This document shows, one piece after another, positions 6,050-8,712 of a stretch of 8,712 nt of DNA. The translations under genes were made by a program, and so were the position numbers. Origin of the DNA: Nitrososphaerales archaeon TH5895 (GTDB lineage: Archaea > Thermoproteota > Nitrososphaeria > Nitrososphaerales > Nitrososphaeraceae); the NCBI GenBank assembly GCA_014523695.1, contig JAATVS010000712.1:1-8712 (forward strand), given 5' to 3'. The notes beneath the pieces are model-generated. The model had not been told where the DNA came from, made no database searches, and saw only the letters and a list, made by a program, of their open reading frames with translations. The first letter of the stretch is position 1; every line of letters starts with the position of its first letter.

Positions 6050-6139
6050 GACTCTAATTATCTTTAGTAATTGATAATGGTTTTGGTTTTTGGAATTTCT
6101 TACAATTTGACCTAAAAAAGAAAATCATTGAACTAATTG

Positions 6140-6147
6140 TTTATATA
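6140..6147 (-). promoter_or_regulatory. TATA box for the carboxypeptidase operon
   Basis: On the minus strand this reads TATATAAA, close to the archaeal consensus. It predicts a transcription start near 6118 and thus a leader of about 150 nt before the 102-aa gene, containing the short upstream ORF. Confidence 0.5.
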
Positions 6148-6240
6148 CGTGACTCTCAGAAGGACAAGAATTACTCCAGCATACGACTAGGAGGAGCGTT
6201 TTAAAATATCCATCTCAAACTTGGCCGTATACACAATAAT

Positions 6241-6256
6241 CATAACTCTAGTTATG
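6241..6256. repeat. Hairpin CATAAC-tcta-GTTATG
   Basis: A perfect 6-bp inverted repeat with a tetraloop, between the ParB stop (6367) and the carboxypeptidase promoter (6140-6147), about 95 bp upstream of that TATA box. It could end the ParB transcript or be an operator. No U-tract follows it. Confidence 0.4.
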
Positions 6257-6366
6257 GTCAAGGCCGATCATGATTCCCAGAAATGAACTGTGAGAAAGGT
6301 ATAGCTAAAACTAAGTTCATTTCCCTTTGTACTCTGCATTATAATATAGGACTTATCTACATTAAA

Positions 6367-7233
6367 TCATCGAAGCTTTTTCTTTTCTCTAATTAGCACG
6401 TCAATCTGAGCGTTTAACATATTCCTGTGTTGGAGTAGTATCTCGTATATGATCCAATTGTCTTCCACGGCTTCGGCAATTGAGGAAATCTTGCTCATTG
6501 CAATCTTCAAGGCAGTTATTGATTTATCAAAGGAACGTGCTGCCTTCAATTCAAGATCCACTATCTTATCCTGGTAAGAATTAAGGCCGTAGTCACTGTC
6601 GGGCTCATCTTGGCTTGCTTTCACTAGCGTTCTAGTCTGCCTTGAAGAGTAACCATTCTTGATAACCATGCCTGCTATACGATGTCGCTCATTAGAATCC
6701 TTAAGAGGGATCAACTCTTCGGCTGTGCTTGGGTAGATCCGGCCGCTACTAACTTGTTTCAACAGCTCTTCAGGAAGTTCGAGCAATGATAGTCGTTTAC
6801 AAATATATGCGGTACTCTTGGAGATCTTGGATGCCAACTCAGTCAGGCTCCCCCAACCACGGTCACTGACATAACTTCTGAAAGCTCTTGCCTCTTCGAT
6901 AGGATCAAGATTTCTTCTTTGCATATTTTCTATTAATGATACCTCGAACGCGGATTTATCGTCAAGCTCCACTACGTGACAGATGACCTTTCTAAGTCCG
7001 AGCCTTCTGCAAGCATTATAGCGTCTACATCCGGCAATAATTTCGAAAAAATCCCCGCTTGTTCTCACTATTAGGGGATGCAAAAGACCATTCTGTCGTA
7101 TAGAATCAACAAGTTCAGTAGTTTCAGTTCGGTCTGCTCCGTAGAAGGAGAGTTCGGGATGTTTGATCCTATGAATTTCGATTTCTTCAATAATTCCGAT
7201 AAGTAGGCTGGAGCTTGAGATTCCTCTTTGCAA
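6367..7233 (-). CDS. ParB/Spo0J-family DNA-binding protein
   Basis: 288 aa. The ParB N-terminal domain is clear: LVDSIRQNGLLHPLIV (41-56), IIAGCRRYNACRRLG (65-79) and IENMQRRNLDPIEEA (101-115). The last two match the nucleotide-binding boxes usually written GERRxRA and ENxQR. The Glu of GERR is Cys69 here, while Glu102-Asn103 are kept. The HTH domain follows (SLTELASKISKSTAYICKRLSLL, ~129-151; then LLKQVSSGRIYPSTAEEL). The C-terminal ~80 residues are helical and charged and look unlike the standard dimerisation domain. Bacterial ParB loads at parS and spreads as a CTP-dependent clamp; archaeal members are often regulators of unknown target. The start is TTG at 7233 (no ATG nearby in frame), supported by a TATA-like box 27 nt upstream; ACAGGT lies 8 nt before it. 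No ParA gene is adjacent. Confidence 0.92.
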   Translation of the reverse strand: MQRGISSSSLLIGIIEEIEIHRIKHPELSFYGADRTETTELVDSIRQNGLLHPLIVRTSGDFFEIIAGCRRYNACRRLGLRKVICHVVELDDKSAFEVSLIENMQRRNLDPIEEARAFRSYVSDRGWGSLTELASKISKSTAYICKRLSLLELPEELLKQVSSGRIYPSTAEELIPLKDSNERHRIAGMVIKNGYSSRQTRTLVKASQDEPDSDYGLNSYQDKIVDLELKAARSFDKSITALKIAMSKISSIAEAVEDNWIIYEILLQHRNMLNAQIDVLIREKKKLR

Positions 7234-7255
7234 TGTGTAACCTGTTATTATGATG

Positions 7256-7264
7256 TATTTAATA
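7256..7264 (-). promoter_or_regulatory. TATA-like box for the ParB-family gene
   Basis: On the minus strand TATTAAATA, centred 27 nt before the TTG at 7233. It suggests that ParB has its own leaderless promoter inside the 137-nt gap to the response regulator, and it supports the unusual TTG start. Confidence 0.45.
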
Positions 7265-7370
7265 CTTTTGCGATTATTGGGAAAAATACCATTGGATCCC
7301 CTACCGTGGTCAATGCAATTCTACTTTATGAAGGGTTTAGGATGAAATGGGAGTGGAATAGCACGTCTCA

Positions 7371-7748
7371 TCATGAATTTAACTCCGAAGCTATATGGTT
7401 CAGTAATTCTACATTACTCACTGGTTTTCTTATGAAACAAGTTACATCCAAATTAGGAAAAAACTCTTTCAGTGATCTGTAATAAATCTCAAATGCAGTA
7501 ACAAAACAAACCTTGCAAGCACTATCTATTCTATGAATTTTTTCATATAGCTTAAATCCACTCATGCGAGGCATTCTCACATCCAACAAAGCTAAATCGT
7601 ACAGACCAGCTCTAAACTCAGATAAAGCCTTCAGAGGATCGTTGTATACCTGAACCCGATAGCCGGAACTTTCCAGATAATATTGAAACAAAGTGGTTAT
7701 ATCAGATTCATCGTCTACCATCAAGATTGCTCCTGAGCTATTTTGCAC
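7371..7748 (-). CDS. Single-domain response regulator (CheY-like receiver)
   Basis: 125 aa, just the receiver domain with no output domain. Acidic pocket Asp12-Asp13 (MVDDESD), phospho-acceptor Asp56 (LLDVRMP), Thr84 (CFVTAFE) and Lys108 (FIRKPVS) are all present, so it should be phosphorylated by a histidine kinase, which is not in the window. The start is GTG at 7748; no in-frame ATG precedes the domain, and the ATG codon at residue 10 would cut into the first strand. Stand-alone receivers of this kind are common in Nitrososphaera-like genomes and in two-component relays. It lies upstream of ParB on the same strand, 137 nt apart, and its output may be by protein contact. A TATATAAA box lies about 60 nt upstream of the GTG, giving a short leader. 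Confidence 0.95.
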   Translation of the reverse strand: MQNSSGAILMVDDESDITTLFQYYLESSGYRVQVYNDPLKALSEFRAGLYDLALLDVRMPRMSGFKLYEKIHRIDSACKVCFVTAFEIYYRSLKEFFPNLDVTCFIRKPVSNVELLNHIASELNS

Positions 7749-7807
7749 GACTAGGTGTTCAGCATGAACGTACCTATTATGTATTCAAATCGTGTTGGCG
7801 GTTTCTC

Positions 7808-7815
7808 TTTATATA
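7808..7815 (-). promoter_or_regulatory. TATA box, probably for the response regulator
   Basis: The minus strand reads TATATAAA; the plus strand reads TTTATATA, so direction is not fixed by sequence alone. For the response regulator it predicts a start near 7786 and a leader of ~38 nt. It abuts the 14-bp palindrome on its upstream side, where a regulator could act on TBP/TFB binding. Confidence 0.45.
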
Positions 7816-7828
7816 CCAGTACGAGATT

Positions 7829-7842
7829 TTTCGGCGCCGAAA
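7829..7842. promoter_or_regulatory. Perfect 14-bp palindrome TTTCGGCGCCGAAA (operator or ParB-site candidate)
   Basis: A perfect dyad located 13 bp from the TATA box in the divergent control region between the response regulator and the HTH gene. Its GGCGCCGAAATTT half plus flank recurs exactly at 3941-3953. The outer TTTC/GAAA arms resemble those of bacterial parS (TTTCACGTGAAA), but the core is GGCGCC and the arm spacing is 2 bp longer. Candidate binders are the nearby ParB-family protein or the HTH protein. Confidence 0.55.
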
Positions 7843-7908
7843 TTTGGATTCTATGTTGAAGATTAATTGCACATTGTGTTTGAATTCACTTCTAATCTAT
7901 CTGCAATT

Positions 7909-7946
7909 TGACCGCAATGGTGACCCACTTGGTGACCAATATGACC
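7909..7946 (+). repeat. TGACC direct repeats at 12-bp spacing (candidate operator)
   Basis: TGACC occurs at 7909, 7921, 7933 and 7942 (steps of 12, 12 and 9). The 2nd and 3rd are within GGTGACC, itself symmetric around its central base. The array ends just upstream of the TATA-like box of the HTH gene, the position where archaeal activators or repressors bind. Spacing near one helical turn would put the sites on roughly the same DNA face. Confidence 0.5.
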
Positions 7947-7951
7947 AAAGC

Positions 7952-7958
7952 TATATTA
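7952..7958 (+). promoter_or_regulatory. TATA-like box for the HTH gene
   Basis: TATATTA centred 26 nt before the ATG at 7981, implying a leaderless transcript. It lies directly after the TGACC repeats. Confidence 0.45.
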
Positions 7959-7980
7959 GGCATACTAATGCAATAAAACC

Positions 7981-8712
7981 ATGGGCATAGGCCTATCGCC
8001 ATACATTAAGAGCCAGATTATAAGAGATTGGCTTTCGGGAAAACGTCGCAAGGAAATATCCGTAAACAATGGAATTTCAACAGGTGCGGTAAGCAACGTA
8101 GTTGAAGAATGGAGATTACAATTAGGTCGATCAGAGCTTGACTCCCTTAGGGAGTTGGTCATCGAATGTCGAAAGAGCGGCGTTACCGCTGCAGAATGTG
8201 CTTTAGGTATTAGAATTGTAAACGTGCTTAGGAGCCTAGGGGCAGAAGAGGATCAGCTATACCTGTTCTTAAATCAGATATATGACAAATGTAAGTATTT
8301 TGATATTTCACCTGATACAATAGTCAACACGGCTAGACAGGTTGTAGATTTAGTTAACGATATGCCTATCTCCGAACTCCCGAAGCACGTTCAAGAAAAA
8401 GTACAAGAAAAAGTCAGAGTTGATAATGAGGTCCAGCAAGCAATGAAGGAGAAAAGCAATGCAGAAGCACAACTGCAAAGCACGCTGAAAAATAATGCTA
8501 TTACTATACAAACTTTGAGTGCCTTCATCAAAGCGAAGGACCTTCTTATGAACAATCACAATATACACATAGAGAGTGATCTTCCCAAAGTTGTAAATTT
8601 GATCAATAATTCAAGACTGCTTGGTTTTGATCCAAGTCGAATTGTATCTTATCTCTCGAATATTGCTGATCTAGAAGCGAAGGAGAGACAGCTTTTTGTC
8701 TCCATAGAAAAA
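7981..8712 (+). CDS. HTH / coiled-coil protein, thaumarchaeal type (runs off right edge)
   Basis: ATG at 7981 with 244 codons open to the last base, so the C-terminus is missing. An in-frame stop lies just upstream (7966-7968), fixing the start. Residues ~5-45 form a helix-turn-helix: IIRDWLSGKRRKEISVNNGISTGAVSNVVEEWR in outline, typical of 'a motif that decides whether to act on DNA by a resolvase-like HTH'. A second helical domain (50-130) contains ECALGIRIVNVLRSLG and DISPDTIVNTARQVVDL. Residues ~135-190 (HVQEKVQEKVRVDNEVQQAM and on) are predicted coiled coil. I recall Nitrososphaera proteins with this start (HTH, 'GISTGAVSNVVEEWR'-like) and long coiled coils, function unknown. Probable DNA-binding structural or regulatory protein; it may act with the divergent ParB/receiver pair. 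No signal peptide or membrane helix. Confidence 0.88.
   Translation, partial: MGIGLSPYIKSQIIRDWLSGKRRKEISVNNGISTGAVSNVVEEWRLQLGRSELDSLRELVIECRKSGVTAAECALGIRIVNVLRSLGAEEDQLYLFLNQIYDKCKYFDISPDTIVNTARQVVDLVNDMPISELPKHVQEKVQEKVRVDNEVQQAMKEKSNAEAQLQSTLKNNAITIQTLSAFIKAKDLLMNNHNIHIESDLPKVVNLINNSRLLGFDPSRIVSYLSNIADLEAKERQLFVSIEK

Noticed and set aside
7228..7482. Plus-strand frame overlapping the ParB and receiver gene ends
   Set aside because: It covers an intergenic gap but overlaps the receiver's C-terminal coding sequence antisense, and has no domain or promoter at the right distance.
7829..7842. Calling the palindrome a true parS site
   Set aside because: The core and spacing differ from bacterial parS, and no ParA is nearby; only a candidate binding site can be claimed.
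7727..7990. Plus-strand frame across the divergent promoter region
   Set aside because: It overlaps the promoter elements and the HTH gene start out of phase; composition is not protein-like.
8033..8042. TTTCGGGAAA as a third copy of the palindrome
   Set aside because: It is shorter, lacks the GGCGCC core and sits inside codons of the HTH gene, so coincidence is likely.
7965..8568. Minus-strand frames antisense to the right-edge gene
   Set aside because: The plus-strand HTH/coiled-coil frame is open over the whole 732 nt with clear helix and HTH character, so these are shadows.
1..8712. CRISPR array, insertion sequence, tRNA or rRNA genes
   Set aside because: No regularly spaced long repeats, no transposase or terminal inverted repeats, and no cloverleaf or rRNA-like sequence were recognised by eye on either strand.

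Overview
The window looks archaeal, most likely an ammonia-oxidising thaumarchaeon of the Nitrososphaerales (Nitrososphaera or Nitrosocosmicus type). This is an inference. It rests on AT-rich archaeal TATA-like boxes 25-27 nt upstream of several start codons (a leaderless pattern), low-to-moderate GC, roomy intergenic DNA, and the partial right-edge gene, whose N-terminal HTH followed by a long helical region resembles a protein type I associate with that group. No rRNA, tRNA or ribosomal protein gene is present to fix the taxonomy.

Layout. At the left edge, on the minus strand, is the N-terminal part of a tyrosinase-like copper enzyme (1-216). It is preceded by a 79-aa protein resembling the MelC1 'caddie' copper chaperone of bacterial tyrosinases (224-463). 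Positions 464-1421 hold little of certain meaning: possible coding remnants and two weak small ORFs. On the plus strand, a 98-aa protein that looks like a free-standing protease prodomain/inhibitor (1453-1749) precedes a complete S8 subtilisin-like protease (1787-3115). A gene-poor stretch of about 1.4 kb (3116-4536) separates it from a convergent minus-strand pair: a 102-aa prodomain-like protein (5662-5970) upstream of an M14 zinc carboxypeptidase (4537-5634). Further right on the minus strand are a ParB/Spo0J-family protein (6367-7233) and a single-domain response regulator (7371-7748). A compact divergent control region (7749-7980) then leads to a plus-strand HTH/helical protein that runs off the right edge.

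The most striking point is a repeated architecture. Three different hydrolytic or oxidative enzymes (tyrosinase, subtilase, metallocarboxypeptidase) are each directly preceded by a small co-directional gene resembling that enzyme's own helper: a copper caddie or a detached prodomain. None of the six proteins shows an N-terminal signal peptide. This suggests enzymes kept inactive, folded or metallated in trans in the cytoplasm, or exported by an unrecognised route. The right part looks regulatory. ParB, the receiver protein and the HTH protein flank a control region with a perfect 14-bp palindrome and TGACC direct repeats at 12-bp spacing. The palindrome core recurs 3.9 kb away, between the two protease clusters.
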